Assembly (NCBI RefSeq): GCF_033439725.1
Contig: NW_026944384.1
Coordinates: 2,046,001-2,110,000, forward strand
Source: Neurospora tetraspora
Lineage: Eukaryota; Ascomycota; Sordariomycetes; Sordariales; Sordariaceae
Length of the DNA stretch: 64,000 bases
Direction: 5' to 3'
Shown here: one piece after another, positions 35,897 to 46,519 of the stretch
How positions within the stretch are numbered: the stretch's first letter is position 1
Layout of the letters: the number at the start of each line of letters is the position of its first letter
Notes under the pieces: model-generated
What the model saw: the letters and a program-made list of their open reading frames with translations, nothing else
Database searches by the model: none
Told to the model about the DNA's origin: nothing
Made by a program: the position numbers and the translations under genes

Positions 35897-38327
35897 CTAG
35901 TTGCCACTCGCATCCTTCAGTGTCCGCGGTGCCAGATACTCTTTCGCCTTGCTCCAAGCCTTCAAATCGTTGGCCGAGATGCCCTGGCCGTCCAGCGTCT
36001 GCAGACCGGCATACACGGCTTCGAAGAATTCGCACGCAACCTCCAGGTCTTCGCTAAATGCCATAGAGTAAGGCACGAACGCATCGGGGAACGTCGCCAG
36101 CCTCTCCGTCTTCTCTTTCTCACTGTTCCAGTTGATCGTCTCGTCAAAGTACGTCTTGACGGCAATTCCGAGAGCGACATCGGGGTTGAAGAGGAAGGGA
36201 AGCCTAAATGTCCAAGTCAGCAATCATCATACAAGATTCAAGAGTAGAAGCACGTGTAAATAGAGGGTCCAACGTACTGGTGGCTGAGCTCCCAGCTATC
36301 ATCCCTCTTCCGCTGTCCCTGGCCGTAGAGGAAAAGAGAAGCCAAAATGGCCTCCATCAAAGCGCGTTCAGCACTCCTAACCTCGCCAGCCAAGGAGTGG
36401 AACGTCAACAGATTCTTACTCAGAGGACCAGTGTATCCATTAGCTTGGTGTCGCAGCTTAAGCAGTGTCGCACAGCGGCTGATCAACATCAGACTAGACT
36501 TGTCATCGTCATCGCCGTGCATAGGGAGACTCAGAGGCTCCACAACCTTGAGACTGCCGTTGAGAAGTCCAAATCTGACCATTTCCATGGCAACAAGCAC
36601 CGACTCGTAGAGATAGGGAACCGTAGGGAACTTCTTCACCACTGGCTCCAGCGCGACCATGGCGCGGTCCAAAGCCTTGCCCCAGTTAGTCAAGTTGTGC
36701 TGGTCGTCGATATAGCCGCGGATATGGAGATATCTCCACAAACAAATCGACTTGATGATGCTCGCTGATTCAACATTCCTCGCCTTGTTCTTTTGCTCGG
36801 CAAAGGTAAGCTTGACAAAATCAGGCTTCGTCAAAGCATGCACTTCGGAAAATATCGAACCGTGCTCGAAGCCGGGGAAATGCTGCTTAATGTCCGCTTC
36901 CTTGATAACTCCCCAAGTGGCCATTTGTACTCCGTAGTTGGTCTTGGTCCTGGCTTCATGACGATGGTCGAGCACAGTGGCGGAATAGCTATCATCATAC
37001 CAAACCTTCGCCTTGATATCCTTGTAAACGATACCACGGTGCAACCGGGCGAGCACCAAGCTAAGCGCAGTCTCCTCAAGAGGAATGAGTTGGCTCGAGA
37101 CGAGCTTCTTGTATTCCTCCGTAGCGGAACCGTCCAGCGTCGGCAAGACGTATACTTGGCTGTGCGTGATCCAGCTCAGAAGGCGAGGCCCAATCAAGCC
37201 AGTGTTGAGGTAGTGGAACATCTCCCAGGGAATCTGGAGGCCTAGATACTCGTGGTTGTCGTTTGTTAGGTGGTCCGCGTCGTGAACCTTGACTTCGCCG
37301 CTCTCCGCAATGTAAACAAAGTGCTTGACAGCCATCCATGCCTTGCGATACTTATCCAGCCAAGTAGGATCCTGGTTCTTGATCAAATCGTGGAAGGTAG
37401 TGCTGACCATCGTGACTGATTTGTCGGCTGTCCGGAGCATGTTGATGGCATCCACAATGTTATAAGGCTGGCTCTTGACAAGGGTAGAATCCGTGAGCGG
37501 CGGGAACGGAGGAAGGAAGGGGGTGCCGGTCATGAGAAAGGCGTCAATGAAGTGTGGCTCGCTGACGTTGAGCACCTTCATAACGTTCTTCTTGGAGATG
37601 GCCGCGCAAGTGTTGCTGGTCCAGTCGATTGAGCGAATGACGGTGTCTTGAATAGGATAGAGCATCAGCTCCAAGGGGCCCATGATGCCGCCGCATTGAT
37701 CAGAATCGATCATGTCCAGGTATGCGATCTGCGCAGCAGCATTGAGAGGTGCGACCAAGAAGTGAAGTTTCCGCAGCCTCAGCTCATCTTGAAGCATGGG
37801 ATACAGGGCCTGGATGTTGTATAGACCTTGGCCTGTAAGCTAATGTTCAACCGTGCGAGCCAGGCTATAGAAGACTTACTCGCACACTCGCCAAAAGCGG
37901 CCACAGCTGCCTCGGCTTGGCCTTCGCTATAGAGCTTCCACGCAACACCGGTTTGTTTCTGGATCTCCCGACCCTGCTTGGTGGTGACCTCGTCTTGTCC
38001 GACCATAGGTTGGCCATCGAAAATGAAAAAGGGGGTTGTGCGGTTCCTGAGCCAGTTGTCCAATTCGACTTGTATGCGCGCCTGGATGCCGGTAAGGCCT
38101 CCGAGGGCGGTCAGCAACGGTTCATTATAGTTTTCCGCTTGTTCGAGGAGCTGTCGGAGAAAGTATGACGCGTCGACGGCGATGGCGCATTCCTGGAGCT
38201 CGGATACGTTGTAGGATCTACCCCGTGGGCGGTTAACGACTGAAGGTTCAATAATCGGCATTGGGAGCCCAAGGTCAACTTACACTTCCTGGCCCTTGAA
38301 CCAGGGATCTTCAAAGTTGACTGGCAT
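35897..38327 (-). CDS. MKT1: Mkt1 homologue (XPG-like post-transcriptional regulator)
   Basis: Exons 38327-38284, 38217-37880, 37832-36278 and 36203-35897 give 747 aa. The first exon encodes only MPVNFEDPWFKGQE before the join. XPG N-terminal features are CAIAVDASYFLRQLLEQ and FFIFDGQPMVGQDE. The XPG internal region reads LVAPLNAAAQIAYLD, where active nucleases have an acidic GEAEAQ, and later acids are also replaced (GIMGPLELMLYP). The nuclease fold is therefore kept but the catalytic acids are not, as in yeast Mkt1. The C-terminal half matches the Mkt1-specific domains by its order and length. Yeast Mkt1 works with Pbp1 in mRNA regulation in the cytoplasm; a similar role here is inference. 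Confidence 0.88.
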
Positions 38328-41300
38328 GTTGTTAGTTTTGGAAGAGACGAAGCAAGCGGCAGCGCGAGCGAGTGATGGGCTGTAGGTGGGTAGACGGTGC
38401 TGGCAAGGGCGGCGAGCGGTGTCTAGCTGGGTCAGGCGGTCCCGGTTCGTGCGGCCTCGAGGTGGAAGGGCGAGAAATGGTTTGGTGGAAAACGGATAAG
38501 GTCTTGAAGGATTTCCGTCCTGGAGGATTGCCAGCAAAAGAGTGAAGTGGCAGCACGAAGTCGAAGTATCGGGTGCGAGGAACCTCGAGGGACAAATGTC
38601 TGGCGAGGCTTTGGATTCGGGACCGCAATTGGCTAGCTGTTTCGTGGCAGCGGGGAGGTGGAACCCAGCATCTACAGGCGAGGAAGCATCGACCTTGTAG
38701 GGACGAGCAGAGGCGGCAGCTCTACCTGGTATCGCAGTCCCAGGGGTAGGCAGCGGCAGGTGGTAGAGGTAGGTACCCGTCGCACGAGCCCCGCCTCAAG
38801 GTAGATAAGGGCAAGGCATTGGAGAAAAGATGGAGGTCTGGTGGTGGAAAAGTTACGGGACTCACCTGGCATCTTGAAAATGTTCCTGTCGGTCGCCGCC
38901 AATGAGGGGTTCCACAAATTGGTGAGGTTCAGGGACCTGAAGGGGGTGCAGTGGCACGCAGCTGGAGCTGTGAGGCTAGCTCTCTATGTATGGGCGGTGC
39001 GGGACGGGTTTTGATGGGGCTTTGTCCTCGGGCAGCTCGCAGTCGGAGCTTGCAACAAGGGCAATGAGAAGTTGAGGGCCGAGATGGGCTAGAATAGGAC
39101 TCGGCGCAGAAAACAAGTGGAAATGTAGCAGATCACCAAAAAGGGACGGATACTGTCGACGTGATGGTGGTGGGGGAAACCTAACTGAGGTGAGGTAGTC
39201 CGAGTGCGTGGAGGTCAGGTCATGGGTACTTGGCAGCTATCAGTCAGGGTTGGGGTTGAAGCGGGCGATGGAAAGAACGGTCTCGACGGCCTGGACCTTG
39301 GAAACTCGAACCGTCTGGCTTAAGAAACGCCCCTCCCCACACCGAAGTCGGTTGAGTAACAAGATGGAAGTGGAAATGACGATGACGAAGAACATCCGCC
39401 GTATTTTCTTACCTCTACAAGCACGTACCATGAACATAGGGCGGCAGACCTTATGTGAGGCTGAAGAGCTTTGAATTCTGTTACATGTCAAAAGCAAAAC
39501 AGGCAGATCGCCCGAGTCCAACCGCGTGTTAACGTCGCAAAACGCATATGTTCAGATGAGTTGGAAAACTGTTAGCCGAGTTCACCCGTTATTCGCTACA
39601 GCCTGGCTATTCAGCACAGAAAATGAGCTGTGAGAAAGCTTTACAGTTGCTTCCCTATGCATGCCTTAACGCGCAGTAATGTGTCTTGGCAACGGGCATT
39701 AACAGTTTAAAGTACGTTTTCGCCGTGCTTCTCGTGCTTTGGTTCGAGGACCCTGCAAGCAGTGACTCTGCGACTTGCGAGTCCTGGCCAGTCGGCCGTT
39801 CCTGTCACGATGCCGGAGTTACCCGTCAGTTCAGTTCGTTGCGCTGGGCGGCAGGAGCCATTGCAGTGGTAAACAAAGAAGTTATGGCTGGCAACAAGTC
39901 ACTTCCATCCTTTCATCAACCCGGCGACGCCGCCACGGCCATGACCGAGCGGGTAGCTCCGCAGATTCGATCTTCGACCCGTGCCGTAACGGCCGAGCGG
40001 TACTTCTACCGTCCATCCAAGACGCGGGCGGTATACTGCAACGGAGGGGCCCGCAACAGCACCGGCCCGGCGCTCTCTCTCCGGGACTCGGTCAAAACAG
40101 GTATGTCAGGTTCTTCACGCATAGCGGGCTTCCCTGATAGTGCACTAACAATTCGCAGGCAACCTTGAGCAGATGCTGCAAACGGACGATGACGGCGTAG
40201 CAATGACACTCGTCTACCAATCAGATGGCCATCGCATAGCACTAATTTCAACGGGGTAGCATCCGCCTCGCTGGATTGTTCCAGCTCGCGACTTTGATGG
40301 ATCTGGATGGCAACTTGTAATTATCACAGGCGCAATGGAAGCCTCACCCTGGTGTCAGGTTTTTGTTCTGGTGCGAACTAGTGAAAGCTCGTCACGCTTA
40401 GATTGTGCCAAAAGGGGAAAGAATAAAGTGAGGGAGGAGGGCCGCCATTCCCGCCTTGAAATTTGAGCGACACGGGAAGAATCTGGAGGAACAAGAGAAG
40501 AAGTACAAGGACAGGAGATGGGCGCAGCAGTCAAGAAAGATGATCGGTGGACATGCATCTCATCTTGGCAGGGTGGGATTGTCCGCTGGGATCAGCGTTT
40601 GCTCTTCGACTCGCTTCTGCTCATGGATCCCGACATAACAGGCAGGCATTCCAATTAAACACTTTAACAACAAAACAATGCGCAAACTTGTGTTCCAAAT
40701 TTTCACGAGATAGATTCCTACGCGACTGTAGCAGCCAATAATGGGCGTGAAGAGTGGTGATAGGGTCACAGTCTCGTCAGTTCTCTCGAGCTGTAGAGGT
40801 AGCCCCAGTATTACCCCGTACTTTTTGGGTCAGAAAAATTGCATGAATTCCACTTCTCACATCCACAGGAAGCGTGAGAGGAAACAAACTGTATGGACCA
40901 AACAAGGAACCAAACGGTCGGGTAACCACGTTTTCACTTTTCACGGTGCTGCTTGGAAACGAAACAATCTTTCTAAAAGTGCCTGCATAGGCCCATAATT
41001 ATATTGCAGCAAAGACGGGACCCTTGATACATGGACATCACATACGGCTGACGCACACTTGCTGTCACCCCTTGCACCGCTTTTGCACCGCTTTTGTACC
41101 GCTACCTTTGCCAAGCTCGACCAAGGTGCACGAGAGGCTCCGAGACCCGGCCATTCAAAAGGAGGCAAAAAGATCCATCGCCCATTCACGATCCATGGTG
41201 CCACTCTAGAGAGCACACTATCCAATCCGTACAATCCACCCACTGACCGCCGTTGAAGCGACAAGTCAACGAGGCCACCAACCTGCGACAAAAGGCCAAC

Positions 41301-41740
41301 GAAGACGCGCACTGATCGCCGTTCGCCGTCACAAGTATAACGCATTATCCAGTCGGAACAGGCAATTGTAACTGGAATTGTGTAGTGTACCATTTGAGTG
41401 CAGCTTTTTTTCGCTCGTCAAACACCCGCTTGCCCCGTTTTATCGTCGATGCCGATTCCGAATTGAGACTCTCCGCCCCCGTCGGTCGCTGCCCCCGACC
41501 CTCGTCGCTTAGTTTTGAACACCAACCTCCCGCTTCGTCCTCCTGACCCCGTCTCTCCTCCCACGCCCAGCCAAACAGCAAACTCTGTCTCAACCATTAC
41601 ATACGTATCGCTACCCACGGTCCTGATCCCCGATCCACTTCGTCGTCTCCCCCGACGTCAAATTCTGCAATACAATACCCAGCCTTCGCCCGCCTCGACT
41701 CCAACCGGGAGAGCGGCCGCGGCGTCTATAGGCGCTGCAG
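38328..41740. promoter_or_regulatory. 3.4 kb divergent region between Mkt1 and TeaR
   Basis: No protein gene recognised. Open frames such as the one at about 39,686-40,168 lack an early ATG. The side next to Mkt1 probably includes a leader. The side next to TeaR (from about 41,400) is pyrimidine-rich with TCCTCC/CCCGTC stretches, as in long fungal leaders. Such a long upstream region fits a regulated polarity gene, but this is inference. Confidence 0.45.
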
Positions 41741-41755
41741 ATGATATTAGCATGA
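41741..41755 (+). promoter_or_regulatory. Four-codon upstream ORF overlapping the TeaR start
   Basis: ATG ATA TTA GCA TGA ends inside the ATGATG that starts TeaR, so stop and start share bases. If the leader is transcribed through it, ribosomes would finish this peptide on top of the main start, an arrangement that could couple termination and restart. Whether the transcript includes it is unknown. Confidence 0.45.
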
Positions 41756-43748
41756 TGGCTACCGTTTCCCGGACTGCAACTGCCTTGACGACGCCGCCAG
41801 CCACATCCCACGGCAACAAGTACGACTCGTGGGACAGCAGCCTGTCGGTGCCCGTCCATTCGGAGGTGAGTCCATGAGTCCATCATGATATCTTGGTAAT
41901 TCGGGAGATTACACGCAATATCCCCTGTTCCCCGCATCTCGTTTTACCATCCAGTTTCCTTTTTTTACTCCTGGCCCCGGAAACACCACGCGCCTGAGGC
42001 CTTCGTCGTGCTCCTGACCATCGAGGCTGCCTGCGTGCATCTCGCCCATCCATCCATTTTTTCCATCTTTCTCTCCCCGTGTCCACACCCTGCCCTGGTG
42101 CCTGCTGCTGCCATCGCATAGCGTCATCCATTTCCATTCATCCACTAACATCCTCCTTTCCTTCCCCTTCTAGAAGCCTGTCAATCCCAAGAGATCTTCC
42201 ATCAACAATGAGAACGGCTACCCCTTTGGCCGCCCTGTCCTAGCTTCTCAAAAGAGGAATTCGACTTTGCTCGCCACCAACAACACACCACCCATGGACT
42301 CGCTCGCGTACGACCACTATAACGGGGATGTAGCCGACGATGCCGGGTTTACAAATACCGACTCCGGCTATCTCGTGCCGTCGCATCACAAGGACTTGAA
42401 GCCTCGAAGCGCCAAGGAGGGCGGGAGTCCCGCCGACAGTTTGTTCGATCCGGAAACCGACGAGAGCAAATGGATTCACCGTGACAAGCTCGCCCAGATT
42501 GAGAACGAGGAACTACAGGCTGCGGGATTCGTCTTGCCTGTAGCGAGAGACAACAGGTCACGGTCGAAAAGCGCGAACCGTTTGAAGAGGGATCAAAGCC
42601 AGGACAAGCTTAGCGGTCAGGCTAGGTCCATTGGCGGCGGTGAGCACATCGGCTCGAGGTCTAGAAAGAACTCGTCAGCCACGCAGGACTGGGACAAGCG
42701 AGCCGATGATGGTGCTGAGCACGCTGATTCTAGTTTGTCGAACCCCGGCGCTAAAGTAACATCCCGGATTCCTGTGCCGAGAACCAAGACTTACCCAACA
42801 ACGCCAACTGACGAGAAGGTCGCTGCCTACGCGCGGAAACGGGATAGCAGTCCTGAGGAAGATAAGGAAAAGATAACCTATCCGAAAACACGAGGACGGA
42901 GCGGCAGTACAGGCAACGCCCTTACAAAGGCGGCCAATGGAACCGACGCCCGGCCTATAGCGAAGCGGGCCGACACCTCTCCCATCAAAAGCAAGCCGGC
43001 TGCGGGAGCCAAGAAGGTTTCCGGCAAGGCTGCGACTACCACAACTACGCGACCGCGAACCGGAACACGAGGTGCATCCAACAAGGATTCAACAGGTGCT
43101 CGGCCAACGACGCGTTCCGGTGACCGAGAGCTCTCGCCCACAACGCACAAGCCGATGGAAGGTGAACCACCCTGGATGGTTTCGGCATTTCGCCCTGACC
43201 CCCGTCTGCCACCAGAGCAACAGCTGCTACCAACGGTGGCCAAGCGGTTACAACAGGAGAAGTGGGAACGGGAGGGCAAGGTTGGCACCGTCTTCGACAA
43301 GGAGTTTAGGCCACTCACAGACGAAGGCTTCCTCGAGCCACCCGAACATCCTATTGTTGCGCCTGAACATGAACCAGCGGAGAACGAGAACGAGCAAGAA
43401 CAGGAGAAGGAAAACGAAAAGGAAGATCCGCAGGCAGATTGGCCTTTGAAACCCGCCGAGCCTCAATGTCCTCAGAGTCCACCTCCTCCGAGTCTCCACA
43501 GCCTTCAGAGCCCCCGGAGCCCGGCTCCCGTTGGACGGAAGGACTCCTACTCGACAATGCCCGGACGGAAGGACTCCTACTCGACAATGCCCAAGATCGC
43601 GGACAAGCCTGCTTTGACCACGGTCCCCAGCCCGAAGAACCCCCCACAGCCTCCTCACCCATCGCAGGTGATCAGGGTACCAGAGCCTCCCGAGGATCCG
43701 CCTCAGAAGAAGGAGAAGGGAGGATGCGGATGCTGTATAGTTATGTGA
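41752..43748 (+). CDS. teaR: TeaR/Mod5-type cell-end marker with CaaX box
   Basis: Exons 41752-41865 and 42174-43748 give 562 aa (561 from the second ATG at 41755, which has the better GATGGCT context). The 308-nt intron ends in CCACTAACAT...CTTCTAG. The protein is mostly disordered, rich in Ser, Pro, Lys and Arg. A conserved-looking block DESKWIHRDKLAQIENEEL lies near residues 135-153 and PPWMVSAFRPDPRLPPEQQ near 340. The end is GGCGCCIVM: a CaaX box (CIVM, farnesyl type) with nearby Cys for palmitoylation. A disordered, prenylated protein with this block fits S. pombe Mod5 and Aspergillus TeaR, which anchor TeaA/Tea1 at hyphal tips. The assignment rests on recalled family features, not on a search. 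Confidence 0.75.
43533..43592 (+). repeat. Perfect 30-bp tandem duplication inside TeaR
   Basis: Two identical 30-base units (43533-43562 and 43563-43592) encode GRKDSYSTMP twice. Perfect identity suggests a recent slip or strong constraint; it lies in the disordered tail. Confidence 0.9.
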
Positions 43749-46519
43749 GCGCTAGGTTCCAGAACTTGGCCATCCAATACTCGACTTTCTAGTCAACCTA
43801 CAACCTATCAAACCCATCGATCACCAATACGACCTTTGGTCCTTTATATCGTCGTCCGCCACAATCAAGCCGTGACTCTGCTATCATTGGCTTTCTGGTA
43901 GTCCTCGAGCACTACGCTGAATAATGACGAAACGAGCTCCTTTTTCTATATACACAAGTCTGGCACATTCGATTCTGCATTTGTATCTACATCACACCCA
44001 CCACGCGCACACGCACATACCCCCCCTGCTTGATTGGCTGCTACTTTTTGCAGTGTTCCCTCATTCGTTTCCTTTGTCCTCAGTCTTTTTTTTTCACAAG
44101 CTTCCTGCTCCAGACTGCTCGTTGCTGTCAGCGTGCTCCCGATCTTTAAGCCTTGTATCCGACCTCACTCCCCCCCATACCAAGGGGCGCAATGGTCAGC
44201 AGCAATGTGACCTAACGAAAATGGAGCCTCTCGACCACGGCGGTTATTTCTAGCAAAGGAAGAGCAAGGGTTTTTCCAACGGTGGACGGAGAATTACAGA
44301 ACAAAAGGAGGGAACTCCCTGTTTTGTCCTCGACGACAAACCGAACCAAGATCAGCATCATTCCTCCCGTCGTGCCAAGTCGGGAGCAAAAGTCGAACGA
44401 ACCTCCTGGAAAAGGGGACGCCATTCGGCAAAAGGGAATCAATCATCAATGGAGAGAGAGAGGGAAGTTTTAAGGCGGCAAAGAGGGAGTGAGAGCAGGG
44501 AAAGGAGTAGGAAGAACTTGGAAGAAACATTGGGGTTCAAAGGAAAAAAAGGCGAACACCCAAAACTGAAATTCCCCACCGGTTATAATACCATCTTATC
44601 TTAATTCCAACAACTCTCTTGTACATGGTCTGGTTTTCTCTCCCGTCTTTCATCAGTCGCCGAGGTCATCATCCATACTACGCATTACAATCAGTCAAGT
44701 CAGTCAGCCAAACCAAAAACTAAAGCCTACTATTTAGTTTATCCTCCTCATTACATCTATCATCCCGCAACCAGATTGTCTTTTCAAGCAAAAAGGAACT
44801 TTCCATCGCTCGTCTTTTGTGTTTTCCGTTTGGCTTGGGTGCTTTGTTGTTTCAGCCTGTCTTTCTGCTTTTGCGTTTGCATTTACTTGTCTTGTTTCGC
44901 TTGTTTCGCTTTTCTGTTTTTCCTCCTCTCGGTCTCAGTCTCAGTTATGCCCTTTTCCAACAAAAATGGGGGGAGAGAACGCGCGGAGTTAGTTTTGTTT
45001 TTTCCCTGAGAGCGATCGAATGGTGCGGGCGTTTTTGATTTTTTGAAGTCTTTTCCTTGTTTCCTTAATTAGTCGCTACACGTACGCATGGCACGCACAC
45101 GCAATATCGGAGAGGGGAGGGAGGGAAAGGCCAGGAGGCCCATCAGGGTAACTACTGCGAGGTAGTTTACAGGGGAGGGGGAGGGGGGGGGGATGGGAGG
45201 AAGGCAACAAGGGGGAAAGTCAAGATGGATAGGGCTAGGAGGGAGATAGAAAGCAGCGAGAGGGTCAAAGGAGGGAGGGAGGGAGGGAGTATCAGCTTAC
45301 TACTTTAGTAGCTAGTCGTTTCCTTGAATGAGAACAATGAAGAGATTTCAGCATGCTTTATTTTACACCCTTCGCTAGGTACCTGATGGTTACGGTGACT
45401 GACTCTGGCAAATTATTGCTGTTTGTACGTTACAGCTAAAACTAGCAGAAGGATACGTCAATGCTGTTGCCATCAGCTAGCTACCTCTCCGTAAACGAGA
45501 CTATAGAAGTGGTTTGGAGTATTTACACTTACCTAACTACTTGTGAGAGAAAGAAACTAGCTAGAATCAGGCCCCGAAGCCATGGAGACTCTTTCTTATG
45601 TTAAGATGACTATTCTAAATCCTCATCTGCTTCACTGAACGGATATTCATTCTAACTATCATACAAACGCAGGGCAAGAACAGACTGCAACGGCTATATC
45701 TATCTATCCCCAGGGCAGCCAACTTCAAGTTCATGAGTGCCGTCCATTCACTACATCATTTTTCTTGAAAACCCTCTTTTACAGCAAGCAGTCCGGTGAG
45801 CAGTGATGACGCTTTTGTACCACTTTTAGATAATGATTAGTTCCCATCCCACACTTGTCTGTCTTGTCAAGACTAAACTTTACCATTACGCTACCACTGC
45901 ACCAAGCCTCGTCTCGTTTCGTTTGTATGTTAAGCTCAACTCAACTGTGCTTGGTTAGTTAAGACTTTCTCAGATGCGATCGATGCCTTGGGGATAGATA
46001 TTTTACGCATGTAGGACTCAGCCGAGAGAACAAGATGTCACAAAGAAGCGAACGGCAAGAAGCGACCTCCCGCCGTAAGCCGCCCGCCACAGAGACCAAA
46101 CTATGAGCGCGTGCGTGCGTGCCACATTTGTGAATTCATGTGAATTTGATTTGTTTCGTTTGTTGTCAGAAAGTAAGTAGCTTCACCTTCTCGCTAAGTT
46201 AAGTCAAGTTTCAACCATACATACGCTACCAGACGCCCACAACAAGCAACAGAACAACAACAACAAAAGGATATCTTCAAGGAATCCTCCTCCTCTTTAA
46301 TCGTCCGAAACAGCAGCCTGACAGACAGACCTAATCATCATCGTCATGATCGTCGTGATCATCAATGTGGACTTGAACAACTGACTTCCACCACAACTCC
46401 CAACAACTTAGACAACGGTTCACGAACAGAGACGCACCGCACTGTCGTGCCGTGGTATCCTCCTCTCCTCTTCTCTTCTCTTGTTTCGTCTTCACCACAC
46501 ATCTCTCCCACCCCATCCA
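43749..46519. other. 2.8 kb convergent gene-free region with G-rich tracts
   Basis: It lies between the 3' ends of TeaR and Cdt2. I see no coding gene. The sequence is strongly strand-asymmetric: pyrimidine-rich near 43,950-44,180 and 44,620-44,950. Purine-rich tracts at 45,172-45,200 (long G runs) and 45,272-45,289 (GGGA repeats) could form G-quadruplexes. Very long 3' untranslated regions or a non-coding transcript are possible. Confidence 0.5.

Noticed and set aside
39686-40168. 160-codon open frame between Mkt1 and TeaR
   Set aside because: Starts without ATG; the first ATG is far inside. No motif; likely chance.
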